From assembly GCF_013184525.1 (NCBI RefSeq), contig NZ_JAAOIZ010000004.1, positions 248,001 to 312,000 of the forward strand: DNA of 64,000 nucleotides. Reading direction: 5' to 3'. The notes beneath the pieces are model-generated. The model had not been told where the DNA came from, made no database searches, and saw only the letters and a list, made by a program, of their open reading frames with translations. This document shows positions 42,118 through 51,494 of the stretch, in pieces. Source of the stretch: Chryseobacterium sp. LAM-KRS1 (lineage in GTDB: Bacteria > Bacteroidota > Bacteroidia > Flavobacteriales > Weeksellaceae). The number at the start of each line of letters is the position of its first letter. Within the stretch, counting starts at the first letter, position 1. Both the position numbers and the translations under genes were made by a program.

Positions 42118-42576
42118 ATGAAGAATTTCATTGGAACATATGAGTGTAAAATAGACGACAAAGGTCGCTTAAAAGTTCCTGCATCGCTGATCAAGCAGAT
42201 GGAGAACTTTGACGATAAAGCCTTTGTAGTCAAACGCTCCGTGTTTCAACCCTGCCTGGAAGTTTATCCTATGAATGCATGGGATCAGCTGATGGGCAAA
42301 ATTAATAAACTAAACAGATTCATTAAAAAGAATGCTGATTTCATAAGAATGTTTACAGCAGGAGTAAAAACTGTAGAGTTGGATAACGCCGGAAGATTAC
42401 AGATTTCCAAAGACCTTACCCACTTCGCAAATCTTCATAAAGATATTGTGATCACAAGTGCCGGGGAATTATTTGAAATCTGGGATAAAGAAGCTTACGA
42501 GAAAGTGATCTCTACCAACGAAACCGATTTTGCAAGCCTTGCTGAAGATGTGATGGGCTCTTTCGATGAAGAATAA
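42118..42576 (+). CDS. mraZ: Transcriptional regulator MraZ
   Basis: 152 residues from the ATG at 42118 (MKNFIGTYECKIDDKGRLKVP). An in-frame non-ATG start at 42079 would add 13 residues that lie in the operator. It has two AbrB-like halves with the DxxGR signature: DDKGRLKVPASL and DNAGRLQISKDL. It binds its own promoter and autoregulates the division and cell wall cluster. The first gene of the cluster; rsmH follows after 37 nt. Confidence 0.95.
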   Translation: MKNFIGTYECKIDDKGRLKVPASLIKQMENFDDKAFVVKRSVFQPCLEVYPMNAWDQLMGKINKLNRFIKKNADFIRMFTAGVKTVELDNAGRLQISKDLTHFANLHKDIVITSAGELFEIWDKEAYEKVISTNETDFASLAEDVMGSFDEE

Positions 42577-42613
42577 CTACGCTGCTAAAAAGGCGCAAAA
42601 CACAAATTAAAAC

Positions 42614-43507
42614 ATGTATCATAATCCCGTTTTGTTGAAGCAAAGTGTTGATGATTTGGTTACGAATCCACACGGAACATACGTGGACTGTACTTTTGGT
42701 GGCGGAGGTCATTCAAGAGAAATACTGAGCAGGCTCTCGGAAAAAGGAAGGCTATTCAGTTTTGATCAGGACTTAGACGCTCTTAAAAATAATATTGATG
42801 ATCCGAGGTTTACCTTGATTAATCAGAATTTCAGGTTCCTGGAAAATTCCTTACTGATGTACGGAGTTTCTCAGGTAGATGGAATATTGGCGGATCTGGG
42901 AGTATCATCGCATCAGTTTGATGAAGCGGAAAGAGGGTTTTCTACCAGAAGTGATGCCCCACTGGATATGAGGATGAATGTAATGCAGAGCCTGGATGCC
43001 AAAAGGGTGATCAATGAATATGAAGAAGAGCAGCTGGCAGACATATTTTACTACTACGGTGAATTGAGAGAAGCACGTAAACTGGCGAGGGATATCGTTC
43101 ATCACAGAAAAAGTAAAATCATCAATACAACGGAAGACCTGAAAAAACTATTCAGCTATCTTCCCCCGCATAAGGTTAATAAATTTTATGCACAGCTTTT
43201 CCAGGCAATAAGAATCGAAGTAAACCAGGAGCTTGAGGTTTTAAAAGAAATGCTCGTTCAGGCTTATCAGATCTTAAAAACGGAAGGAAGACTGGTGGTT
43301 ATTTCATACCACTCCCTGGAAGACCGTCTTGTAAAAAGATTCCTTAAAAACGGAATGTTTGAGGGGGAACCGACGAGGGATATTTATGGAAATTATAAAA
43401 AGGCATTCGAACTGCTGAAGAGTAAGGCAATCATTCCTGATGATAAGGAGATTGAGGAAAATTCAAGAGCAAGAAGTGCAAAAATGAGAACAGGAATAAA
43501 AGTATAA
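42614..43507 (+). CDS. rsmH: 16S rRNA (cytosine1402-N4)-methyltransferase RsmH
   Basis: 297 residues. It begins MYHNPVLLKQSVDDLV and has the SAM motif DCTFGGGGHSREIL, then GILADLGVSSHQFDEAERGFS and ISYHSLEDRLVKRF, all hallmarks of MraW/RsmH. It methylates N4 of C1402 in 16S rRNA. It ends RSAKMRTGIKV. A 64-nt spacer with a two-tier inverted repeat separates it from ftsL. Confidence 0.97.
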   Translation: MYHNPVLLKQSVDDLVTNPHGTYVDCTFGGGGHSREILSRLSEKGRLFSFDQDLDALKNNIDDPRFTLINQNFRFLENSLLMYGVSQVDGILADLGVSSHQFDEAERGFSTRSDAPLDMRMNVMQSLDAKRVINEYEEEQLADIFYYYGELREARKLARDIVHHRKSKIINTTEDLKKLFSYLPPHKVNKFYAQLFQAIRIEVNQELEVLKEMLVQAYQILKTEGRLVVISYHSLEDRLVKRFLKNGMFEGEPTRDIYGNYKKAFELLKSKAIIPDDKEIEENSRARSAKMRTGIKV

Positions 43508-43571
43508 ATGGTTAGAAATAAGGAGTAACACCCTTATTATCAATTATTAACCATCATTTATCAATAATAAA
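43508..43571 (+). repeat. Inverted-repeat spacer S1, rsmH-ftsL
   Basis: ATGGTTA (43508-43514) pairs with TAACCAT (43548-43554), and inside it AATAAGG with CCTTATT. The whole spacer can fold as one hairpin without a terminal T-run. Confidence 0.5.
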
Positions 43572-43937
43572 TTGGCTAAAAGAACAACAAATCGCCCACA
43601 AAAGAGATTAACTTTTATAGACATTATAAAAGGGAATTTTCTCAATCGTGATGAGATAAAAATACATTACAAGTATTTCTTATTGCTTTTTGTACTGATG
43701 ATGGCCATGATCTATACCAATCACCTGGTGAACAAAAAGATCAAAATTGTAAATGCTTTAAAAGAAGAAACAGAAGAATATAAATCCCGAAACGCTTATG
43801 CCCAAAGTAAGCTGATTAAGGTAAAAATGGAATCAGAGCTCGGAAAAGAAGTAGCACGGGATTCTTTAATGACACTGGAAAACCATCCTCATAAACTGCT
43901 AATAAAATTGGATAGTACAGATGCAAAAGCAAAATGA
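43572..43937 (+). CDS. ftsL: FtsL-like division protein, TTG start
   Basis: 121 residues. The first usable codon is TTG at 43572, giving AKRTTNRPQKRLTFIDI, as expected for flavobacterial FtsL-like proteins; the next Met lies inside the membrane helix. One helix (about 35-50, YFLLLFVLMMAMIYTNHL) is followed by a coiled segment (VNALKEETEEYKSRNAYAQ), the bitopic layout of FtsL. It forms the FtsQLB-type divisome subcomplex. Its end overlaps the penicillin-binding protein start by 17 nt. Sequence is weakly conserved, but position between rsmH and ftsI is typical. Confidence 0.82.
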   Translation: MAKRTTNRPQKRLTFIDIIKGNFLNRDEIKIHYKYFLLLFVLMMAMIYTNHLVNKKIKIVNALKEETEEYKSRNAYAQSKLIKVKMESELGKEVARDSLMTLENHPHKLLIKLDSTDAKAK

Positions 43938-45912
43938 ATACGATAACAAACGTAAAAAAACGTTAAGGTGGGGCTACCTCTTCGCAGTGGTAGCTTTGTG
44001 CGTGTTTGTACTTTTTTTAACAAGAATCGTTATCCTTCAAAACACTAATGTTCAGGAAATTAAAGACGACTACATCAATAAAAACTATCGTGAAGCCACT
44101 TTAAAGGCTGCCAGAGGGAATTTATTTGCATCAGATGGCTCTATTCTCGCAACTACCGTTATGCGTTATGATATCTATCTTGATTTTAAAACAATAAAGG
44201 ATACGGTTTACAGTAACAATATCGGTGCATTAACGGATTCACTAAGCAAGATGTTTGGAAAACCAAGAAGTGAATTCAGACAGAAATTTGACGAACAGAA
44301 AAGAAAGAAAAATCAATACTATACACTTGCCAGAGGCTTGGATTTTGATGAATACGACAGGATCAGAAACTTCCCGATCTTTAAGAAAGGAAAGAATAAA
44401 GGTGGGTTTATCGTAGACAGAAATTATAAAAGAGAACTCGCAACTTCTGAAATTGGTGCAGGTACCATCGGAATGGATAACAGTGAGTACAAATCCGGTC
44501 TGGAAGGAGCTTTTTCAAAATACCTGACAGGCACCGACGGGAAAAGATTGGAACAAAGAATCAATTCTTCGCAGTGGAAGCCTATTGATTTCTGGAAGGT
44601 TCAGGAACCCGTAGATGGAGAAGATGTATATACGACCTTAGACCTTAGAATTCAAGACATTGCACACTCAGCTCTTGAGAAGCAGCTCGTAAATTTTGAA
44701 GCAAAACACGGTACTGTAATTGTCATGGAAGTAGGAACCGGAAAGGTTCGTGCCATGGTAAACCTTCGAAGAACAGATTCAGGAGAGTACGAAGATGCTT
44801 ATAATTATGCTTTAAAAGATAATATCGAACCCGGCTCAACTTTCAAAACCATTTCACTTTTGGCAGCAATGGATGACGGATTCATCGATGATAACACAAC
44901 GGTAAATGTAGGAAACGGAGTATGGACCTATGCGAAGCAAAGAATTTCAGATGGCCACGGAGGAGGGACATACGACATCAGTGACGTTCTTGCGAAATCC
45001 AGCAACGTAGGAACCGCCAAACTGATTACGAAATACTATGCCGATAAGCCACAGATATTCCTTGATCACCTTAAGCGCTGGAAATTATTTGATAAAATGG
45101 ATATCGAACTTCCGGGAATTACAAAACCTAAGATCGTAACTCCACAAAATAAAAGATGGAACGCAGCAACACTTGCTTCGATATCTTTTGGATATTCTTC
45201 GAACATTAACTTATTACAATTAGCAACTTTCTACAACGGGGTTGCTAATAATGGTAAAATGCTTAAGCCTTTATTCATCGATAAGATTATGAAGGATGGT
45301 AAAATAATGTATCAGGCCAAGCCGGAGGTAATGGTCAGCAAAATGGCTTCTGAGAAAGCAATTAAAATGATGACCAATGCTTTGACAAAAGCCGTGGAAA
45401 AAGGAACCGGACGAAGTATTTTCACTCCGAATCTGAAAATGGCAGGAAAAACAGGGACCGCCAGATTTGAGTACTGGCTTCCGGGCCCGATGAAATACCG
45501 TGCCTCTTTTGCAGGATTCTATCCAGCTGATAATCCGAAGTATACCTGTTATGTAATGATCAGTGAGCCGAATACGGCAAAAGGATTTTACGGAGCGACT
45601 GTTTCAGCCCCGGTTTTTAAAGAAATTGCAGGAAAAACATTCCTGAAGACGCCTCAGAATATTGAAAAAGAAATGCTTGTTGACAAAAAGGTAAACCTTA
45701 ATAAAATGGTGGAGCCTAATGTGAAAGTAGCAGTAAATGATAAACAAATGCCTAACGTGGTAGGATTAATCGGTAAGAATGTGATTCCACAACTGGAAAA
45801 CCTTGGATACCGTGTAGACTACAAAGGAGTAGGAAGAATAAAAGAACAGTTTCCTTTGGAGGGAACTACGATCAGTAAGAACCAGAGAATTTATTTATCT
45901 CTTCAGAATTAA
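43921..45912 (+). CDS. ftsI: Division penicillin-binding protein FtsI (PBP3), with PASTA
   Basis: 663 residues. One membrane anchor (about 17-36) is followed by the dimerisation domain and the transpeptidase motifs S306-T-F-K309, S360-S-N362 and K510-T-G512. The last 65 residues are a PASTA domain (MPNVVGLIGKNVIPQLENLGYRV), usual in Bacteroidetes division PBPs. It makes septal peptidoglycan cross-links with FtsW. It overlaps ftsL by 17 nt and is followed by murE after 17 nt. Confidence 0.95.
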   Translation: MQKQNEYDNKRKKTLRWGYLFAVVALCVFVLFLTRIVILQNTNVQEIKDDYINKNYREATLKAARGNLFASDGSILATTVMRYDIYLDFKTIKDTVYSNNIGALTDSLSKMFGKPRSEFRQKFDEQKRKKNQYYTLARGLDFDEYDRIRNFPIFKKGKNKGGFIVDRNYKRELATSEIGAGTIGMDNSEYKSGLEGAFSKYLTGTDGKRLEQRINSSQWKPIDFWKVQEPVDGEDVYTTLDLRIQDIAHSALEKQLVNFEAKHGTVIVMEVGTGKVRAMVNLRRTDSGEYEDAYNYALKDNIEPGSTFKTISLLAAMDDGFIDDNTTVNVGNGVWTYAKQRISDGHGGGTYDISDVLAKSSNVGTAKLITKYYADKPQIFLDHLKRWKLFDKMDIELPGITKPKIVTPQNKRWNAATLASISFGYSSNINLLQLATFYNGVANNGKMLKPLFIDKIMKDGKIMYQAKPEVMVSKMASEKAIKMMTNALTKAVEKGTGRSIFTPNLKMAGKTGTARFEYWLPGPMKYRASFAGFYPADNPKYTCYVMISEPNTAKGFYGATVSAPVFKEIAGKTFLKTPQNIEKEMLVDKKVNLNKMVEPNVKVAVNDKQMPNVVGLIGKNVIPQLENLGYRVDYKGVGRIKEQFPLEGTTISKNQRIYLSLQN

Positions 45913-45929
45913 AAATAAGCATCAGAGAA

Positions 45930-47390
45930 ATGCAATTAATTGAATTATTAAACAGAATCCCAACCTTAGAAATTCACGGCGACAATACCCGTGAAGTTTC
46001 GGAGCTGGTATTCGACAGCAGAAAGGTTACAGAAAATTCTCTTTACATCGCAGTAAAGGGAACGGTTGCAGATGGGCATTCATATATTGCATCTTCTATT
46101 GAAAAAGGAGCAAAAACGATCGTTTGTGAAGTATTGCCCGATCAGCTGAATAAGGATGTTACCTATGTAAAAGTAAAAGATTCTTCGAAAACCCTGGGAC
46201 ATCTGGCCTCAAACTTTTATGGAAATCCTTCTCAAAACCTGAAACTCATCGGCGTTACCGGAACCAACGGAAAAACATCTGTTTCCACATTGCTTTTTGA
46301 CGTTTTCAAAAATCTGGGCTATGAATCTGCATTGCTTTCAACTGTTGAAATCAGAATAGGCAGCGAAATAATTCCGGCCACACATACTACCCCGGATATT
46401 ATTACGATCAATCAGGTTTTAGCTAGGGCCGTAGAAGCAGGTTGCGAATTTGCTTTCATGGAAGTAAGTTCTCATGGAATTTCTCAAAACAGAATTGAAG
46501 GACTCCATTTCAAAGTTGCAGGATTTACAAACCTTACTCATGATCATCTGGATTATCACAAAACATTTGAGGAATATCTGAAAACGAAAAAAAGGTTCTT
46601 TGATGAGCTTCCTGATACCGCTATTGCCATTACCAATATTGATGACAAAAACGGGAATGTAATGCTCCAGAACACCAAAGCTGCCAAAAGATCATATGCA
46701 TTGAAAACAATGGCAGATTACCATGGAAAAGCTTTGGAAATTGATTTTAACGGAATGCTCCTGAACTTCAACGGGAAGGAATTCTGGACTACCTTAACGG
46801 GAAGATTCAATGTCTATAATCTTCTATTGGTATTTGGAATTGCATCTGAACTCGGCTTTGAATCCAATGAAATCCTTCAGGCCATCAGCGCCCTGAAAAG
46901 AGTCTCAGGAAGATTTGAAACCTTCAAATCCGATGGTGGCATTTTTTTCATCGTCGATTATGCCCACACTCCGGATGCATTGGAAAATATTCTGGACAGT
47001 ATTAATGATATCAGAACAAAAAATGAAAGACTGATTACCGTCTTCGGTTGCGGGGGAGACAGAGACCACTCCAAAAGACCTGAAATGGGAAACATTGCAA
47101 CGAAAAAATCCACGTTGGCAATTATCACTTCAGATAACCCGAGAACAGAAGATCCGGCAGCAATTATAAAAGAAATTGAAGCAGGTGTTGAACCTCAGAA
47201 CTTCAGCAAATACACTTCAATACCCGATAGAAAAGAAGCCATAAAAATGGCGATTAAATTTGCAGAGCCCAAAGATATTGTTTTAGTAGCCGGAAAAGGT
47301 CACGAAAACTATCAGGAGATTAATGGCGTAAAACACCATTTTGATGACAAAGAAGTAATTACAGAACTGTGGAAGTTAATGAGCAAGTAA
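45930..47390 (+). CDS. murE: UDP-MurNAc-L-Ala-D-Glu:meso-diaminopimelate ligase MurE
   Basis: 486 residues. The ATP site GTNGKTS is at 111-117. The DNPR motif at 402-405 (SDNPRTEDP) selects meso-diaminopimelate over lysine, so the cell wall is DAP-type. HTTPDI and YAHTPDALENIL are the other expected blocks. It adds the third amino acid to the peptidoglycan precursor in the cytoplasm. No murF is present in this cluster, which is common in Bacteroidetes. It is followed by an 81-nt palindromic spacer. Confidence 0.97.
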   Translation: MQLIELLNRIPTLEIHGDNTREVSELVFDSRKVTENSLYIAVKGTVADGHSYIASSIEKGAKTIVCEVLPDQLNKDVTYVKVKDSSKTLGHLASNFYGNPSQNLKLIGVTGTNGKTSVSTLLFDVFKNLGYESALLSTVEIRIGSEIIPATHTTPDIITINQVLARAVEAGCEFAFMEVSSHGISQNRIEGLHFKVAGFTNLTHDHLDYHKTFEEYLKTKKRFFDELPDTAIAITNIDDKNGNVMLQNTKAAKRSYALKTMADYHGKALEIDFNGMLLNFNGKEFWTTLTGRFNVYNLLLVFGIASELGFESNEILQAISALKRVSGRFETFKSDGGIFFIVDYAHTPDALENILDSINDIRTKNERLITVFGCGGDRDHSKRPEMGNIATKKSTLAIITSDNPRTEDPAAIIKEIEAGVEPQNFSKYTSIPDRKEAIKMAIKFAEPKDIVLVAGKGHENYQEINGVKHHFDDKEVITELWKLMSK

Positions 47391-47471
47391 TTTATAATCG
47401 ATAAATGATCAATTATTATTGATCTTATCATTCATCAAACATCACTTATCATTTATTAACAATAGGAAAAC
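47391..47471 (+). repeat. Inverted-repeat spacer S2, murE-mraY
   Basis: ATAAATGAT (47401-47409) can pair with ATCATTTAT (47448-47456); inside it GATCAAT (47407-47413) and ATTGATC (47418-47424) form a perfect 7-bp stem. The 12-mer ATCACTTATCAT (47441-47452) recurs identically in spacer S6. Confidence 0.5.
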
Positions 47472-48713
47472 ATGTTATACTACTTATACGAATATCTAAC
47501 CCATCATGGAATCCATATCCCCGGACTTGGAATGTTAAAGTACATCTCATTCCGTGCAGGGATGGCGGTCTTATTATCCCTGATTATTGCTCTTGTGTAT
47601 GGTAAAAGAATCATCAATTACCTGAGAGCAAAGCAAATGGGCGAATTGGTCCGCGACCTTGGCCTTGACGGGCAAAAGCAGAAAGAAGGAACTCCGACAA
47701 TGGGAGGGCTCATTATTATCCTTGCCACCATGATTCCGGTTCTTCTCCTGACAAGAATTACCAATGTATACATCGTCCTTCTGATAATTTCAGTTTTATG
47801 GATGGGTGCTATCGGATTTGTAGATGACTATTTAAAGAAAGTAAAGAAAAATAAAGACGGGCTTAGCGGTAAATTCAAGATCGTAGGTCAGGTGGGATTA
47901 GGGTTAATTGTCGGAGTAACAATGTATTTCCATCCTGATATTACGGTAAAGAGAAAATATGCAGATGCAAAAGTAGTTAACAGAAATAATGTGGAGCAGA
48001 ATTTTATGCCTACAGAAAAAATTACGGTTTCTACCGTGCCCTTTGCGAAAAATAATGAATTTGACTACAGTGGAATATTATTCTGGATGAGTGATAAAGA
48101 TGCTCATGAGTGGGCGTGGATTGTTTTCATTCCGATTGTCATCTTTATTGTAACAGCGGTTTCCAACGGAGCCAATATCACGGATGGAATAGACGGCCTG
48201 GCTGCAGGGACGAGTACGGTAATACTCCTTACCCTTGCATTCTTTGCCTACATTTCAGGGAACATCATTTTTGCGGATTACCTCAATATTATGTTCCTGC
48301 CCAATATGGGTGAAACCACCATTTTTGTAGTTGCCATGGTAGGTGCTGTGATCGGATTCTTCTGGTATAATACCTATCCGGCACAGGTTTTTATGGGAGA
48401 TACCGGGAGTTTGATGCTGGGAGGAGTAATTGCTGTATTGGCTATTATTTTAAGAAAGGAATTAATGATTCCTGTTTTATGCGGAATATTCCTGGTAGAA
48501 AACATATCTGTAATGCTGCAGGTGGTTGTTTTTAAATACAGAAAGAAAAAATACGGGCTGGAATACGCCCAGAATAACAGATTATTTAAAATGTCTCCAT
48601 TACACCATCATTATCAGAAAGACGGTTTCCATGAAAGTAAAATCGTTAACAGGATGATTATCATAGGAGTAATGTTGGCTATAGTATGTCTGATTACATT
48701 AAAAATGAGATAA
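47472..48713 (+). CDS. mraY: Phospho-N-acetylmuramoyl-pentapeptide transferase MraY
   Basis: 413 residues. Ten membrane helices, with the conserved [18 protein letters not shown] (catalytic Asp pair), [28 protein letters not shown] and [12 protein letters not shown] loops. It makes lipid I from UDP-MurNAc-pentapeptide and undecaprenyl phosphate in the inner membrane. It is longer than E. coli MraY (360) through an insertion at about 160-205 ([16 protein letters not shown]...), as seen in other Bacteroidetes. murD follows after an 87-nt repeat-bearing spacer. Confidence 0.97.
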   Translation: MLYYLYEYLTHHGIHIPGLGMLKYISFRAGMAVLLSLIIALVYGKRIINYLRAKQMGELVRDLGLDGQKQKEGTPTMGGLIIILATMIPVLLLTRITNVYIVLLIISVLWMGAIGFVDDYLKKVKKNKDGLSGKFKIVGQVGLGLIVGVTMYFHPDITVKRKYADAKVVNRNNVEQNFMPTEKITVSTVPFAKNNEFDYSGILFWMSDKDAHEWAWIVFIPIVIFIVTAVSNGANITDGIDGLAAGTSTVILLTLAFFAYISGNIIFADYLNIMFLPNMGETTIFVVAMVGAVIGFFWYNTYPAQVFMGDTGSLMLGGVIAVLAIILRKELMIPVLCGIFLVENISVMLQVVVFKYRKKKYGLEYAQNNRLFKMSPLHHHYQKDGFHESKIVNRMIIIGVMLAIVCLITLKMR

Positions 48714-48800
48714 AACTCTATAAAAGTAAATGTATTAACGTATTCATGATTTTAAACACATAAATAAAGTACACCAATACATAAATACAAAAAAGGTAAT
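48714..48800 (+). repeat. Repeat-bearing spacer S3, mraY-murD
   Basis: It contains GTATTCATGAT (48740-48750), found inverted in S5 and partly in S4, and an AATACATAAATAC arm near its end that can pair with the GTATTAACGTATT region. Confidence 0.45.
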
Positions 48801-50126
48801 ATGAAAATAGTTGTTTTAGGAGGTGGAGAGAGTGGCTGTGGTGCTGCTTATTTAGCTAAAAAGAAGGGTCTGGAGGTATTTCTTTCAGACAAAGGAACTA
48901 TTAAAGATAACTATAAAGCGTTTCTTACTGAAAACAATATTGAGTTTGAAGAAGGAAATCATGACGAGGAAAGGATTTTAAATGCAGACTGGATTGTAAA
49001 AAGCCCAGGAATTCCTAAAAAAGCGGATATCATTTATAAAATCCATCTGAAAGGAATCCGCCTTTCTTCCGAGATAGAATTCGCTTCAGAATTCACCAAT
49101 GCTAAAATCATTGCGATCACAGGAAGCAACGGAAAAACCACCACCACTTCATTGATCTATTATATCCTGAAAAATGACGGACTGAAAGTAGGTCTAGGAG
49201 GAAACATCGGCTACAGTTTTGCAAAGCAGGTAGCAGATGAAAACCATGAATATTATGTACTGGAGGTAAGTTCATTCCAGCTGGATGACATTCAGAACTT
49301 CAGGCCATATATTTCATTATTGCTTAATTTATCACAGGATCATCTGGACCAGTATAATTACAACTATGAAGAATATGCGATGGCAAAATTCAGAATAGCT
49401 GAAAATCAGGAAAACGATAATTTCTTTATCTATAACAAAGATGATGAAATGAGCAAAACCATTCTTGAAAAGCTGGAAATAAAGGCAAAAATGATCCCTT
49501 TTTCAACAAAAGAAAAATTGACCGAGGGAGGTTTTATAGATAACGACAGTATTGTGGTAAAACTAAAAGATACATTTTCAATGAAAATTGACGAGCTTTC
49601 TTTATTGGGAAATCATAATGTAGCGAACAGTCTGGCAGCATCTATAGCAAGTAAAATACTGAATGTCAACAATGAAAGCATCAGAAATTCATTAATGACT
49701 TTTCAGGCAGTGGAACACAGGCTGGAGTTTGTTTCTGAAATTGATGGCGTAAAATACATCAACGACAGTAAAGCAACGAATGTAAATGCGACCTATTATG
49801 CTTTGGAAAGCATGAAAACACCTACGATTTGGATTGTGGGAGGTCAGGATAAAGGAAATGATTACACGGAGATTGAGGACCTTGTCAAAAGAAAAGTAAA
49901 AGCAATTGTCTGCTTGGGAATTGATAATCAGAAAATTATTAATTTTTTTAAAGACAAAAAGGAGTTTATATACGATACTTCAAGCATGGAAGAGGCCGTA
50001 AAAATATCAAAATCAATTGCTAAAAGCGGAGAAACGGTTTTACTTTCTCCTTGCTGTGCAAGTTTTGACCTTTTCAAAAGCTATGAAGACAGAGGAAAAC
50101 AGTTTAAAGAACAAGTATTAAAATAA
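48801..50126 (+). CDS. murD: UDP-MurNAc-L-alanine:D-glutamate ligase MurD
   Basis: 441 residues. The N-terminal UDP-binding loop is VVLGGGESGCGAAYLAKKKG and the ATP site GSNGKTT is at 108-114. LEVSSFQLDDI, LNLSQDHLDQY and VKYINDSKATN are family hallmarks. It adds D-glutamate to UDP-MurNAc-L-Ala. Length normal. It ends with a 91-nt spacer before ftsW that has a strong inverted repeat. Confidence 0.97.
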   Translation: MKIVVLGGGESGCGAAYLAKKKGLEVFLSDKGTIKDNYKAFLTENNIEFEEGNHDEERILNADWIVKSPGIPKKADIIYKIHLKGIRLSSEIEFASEFTNAKIIAITGSNGKTTTTSLIYYILKNDGLKVGLGGNIGYSFAKQVADENHEYYVLEVSSFQLDDIQNFRPYISLLLNLSQDHLDQYNYNYEEYAMAKFRIAENQENDNFFIYNKDDEMSKTILEKLEIKAKMIPFSTKEKLTEGGFIDNDSIVVKLKDTFSMKIDELSLLGNHNVANSLAASIASKILNVNNESIRNSLMTFQAVEHRLEFVSEIDGVKYINDSKATNVNATYYALESMKTPTIWIVGGQDKGNDYTEIEDLVKRKVKAIVCLGIDNQKIINFFKDKKEFIYDTSSMEEAVKISKSIAKSGETVLLSPCCASFDLFKSYEDRGKQFKEQVLK

Positions 50127-50217
50127 ATGTACTGATGTATTGATGTAAAGTATTCATGTATTTGACAACTAAGAATCGTTAATACTTTACATAATACAGT
50201 TAAAGATACAATAGAGT
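50127..50217 (+). repeat. Inverted-repeat spacer S4, murD-ftsW
   Basis: GTAAAGTATT (50145-50154) and AATACTTTAC (50181-50190) are a perfect 10-bp inverted repeat with a 26-nt loop. GTATTCATG (50150-50158) is shared with S3 and S5. No T-run follows. Confidence 0.55.
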
Positions 50218-51456
50218 ATGAACGAACAGGACACAGAAAGCAGATTTGAATTTCTAAAGGGAGATAAAGTACTTTGGATGGTCATTCTCGTGATCTCCAT
50301 TTTCTCTATTTTCCCTGTATATTCTGCAAGTTCGAATCTGGAATATATTGTAAATAACGGGACCACAACAGGCCACGTTATCAAGCATATGTTCTTTGTA
50401 GTCCTTGGTTTGGGAATCATGAGACTGGTAGGAACCGTAAAATATGAATACATTGGAAAACTCAGCAGTATACTTCTGGGGTTAATGATTATATTACTGG
50501 TTGTCACCATGTTTACCGGCCAAACGATCGATGGAGCAAGTGCCTCCAGATGGCTAAAGATTCCGGGAACACCGATTTCTTTTCAGCCTTCATCATTTGC
50601 TTTTCTTATGTTAGTTATTTACTTGTGCAGGTATTTAACCAAGAAGATAACCCGGGAAAGACTTCCGATAGAAAACATTATGTACATCTTCGGTCCTATT
50701 CTCCTTGTTTTTGTTTTAGTAGCAAAAGATAACGGATCTACGGCTCTGATGATCCTGATGGTATCTGTTATTGTATTAGTTATCGGGCAGCTTCACTGGA
50801 AATATATTGCAGGTTTTATTTCGGCTTCATTTATTGCGATCGTATTGTTCTTACTGATTGCTTTAAATACCAATCTGATTGGTGGAAACCGTGTTCATAC
50901 ATGGATGAGCCGTGTAGAAACCTTCACTTCCAGTAAAGCAAAATCAGCCGATGTGGATGATGAAAGCGTAAAAGCCAAGAATTACCAGGTAATGCAGGCT
51001 AAAGCAGCAATAGTACATGGAGGAATTACAGGAATGGGACCTGGAAAAAGTGCATTAAAGCAAATGCTTCCGCAATCTGCTTCCGACTTTATATTTGCAG
51101 TAATTGTAGAGGAATACGGACTGATAGGAGCAGCTTTCCTTATCTGTATGTATCTGATCATGGTGATACGGATCGTAATGATAGCCAGTAAAATGCCTGC
51201 GTTTTTCGGGTCTTTGCTCGTTCTCAGCCTCGGTGTCATGATCTTTATACAGCTATCGGTAAATATAGCCGTAGCCATCAATCTGATTCCGGTGACCGGA
51301 CAACCCCTGCCCTTAATAAGTTATGGGGGAACATCCATGTTGGTGACCTATTTACAGTTGGGAATTATTTTAAATATAAGCTCAAGGATACAGATTTATG
51401 ATGAGGAAGGAATGGGTAAAAAACAGAGTATTGCGGAAATAAATGATATTGCTTAA
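50218..51456 (+). CDS. ftsW: Peptidoglycan polymerase / division protein FtsW
   Basis: 412 residues, about ten membrane helices. The SEDS signatures are visible: ASRWLKIPGTPISFQPSSFAF, VLVAKDNGSTALMILMV, GPGKSALKQMLPQSASDFIFAVIVEEYG and LPLISYGGTSML near the end. It polymerises septal glycan with FtsI. It lies between murD and murG, the usual place. An insertion of charged residues (ETFTSSKAKSADVDDESVKA) in the long periplasmic loop is normal for the phylum. Confidence 0.95.
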   Translation: MNEQDTESRFEFLKGDKVLWMVILVISIFSIFPVYSASSNLEYIVNNGTTTGHVIKHMFFVVLGLGIMRLVGTVKYEYIGKLSSILLGLMIILLVVTMFTGQTIDGASASRWLKIPGTPISFQPSSFAFLMLVIYLCRYLTKKITRERLPIENIMYIFGPILLVFVLVAKDNGSTALMILMVSVIVLVIGQLHWKYIAGFISASFIAIVLFLLIALNTNLIGGNRVHTWMSRVETFTSSKAKSADVDDESVKAKNYQVMQAKAAIVHGGITGMGPGKSALKQMLPQSASDFIFAVIVEEYGLIGAAFLICMYLIMVIRIVMIASKMPAFFGSLLVLSLGVMIFIQLSVNIAVAINLIPVTGQPLPLISYGGTSMLVTYLQLGIILNISSRIQIYDEEGMGKKQSIAEINDIA

Positions 51457-51494
51457 AATCATATTAATGGTCAGGCTATTTCAAAATTGAAAAA

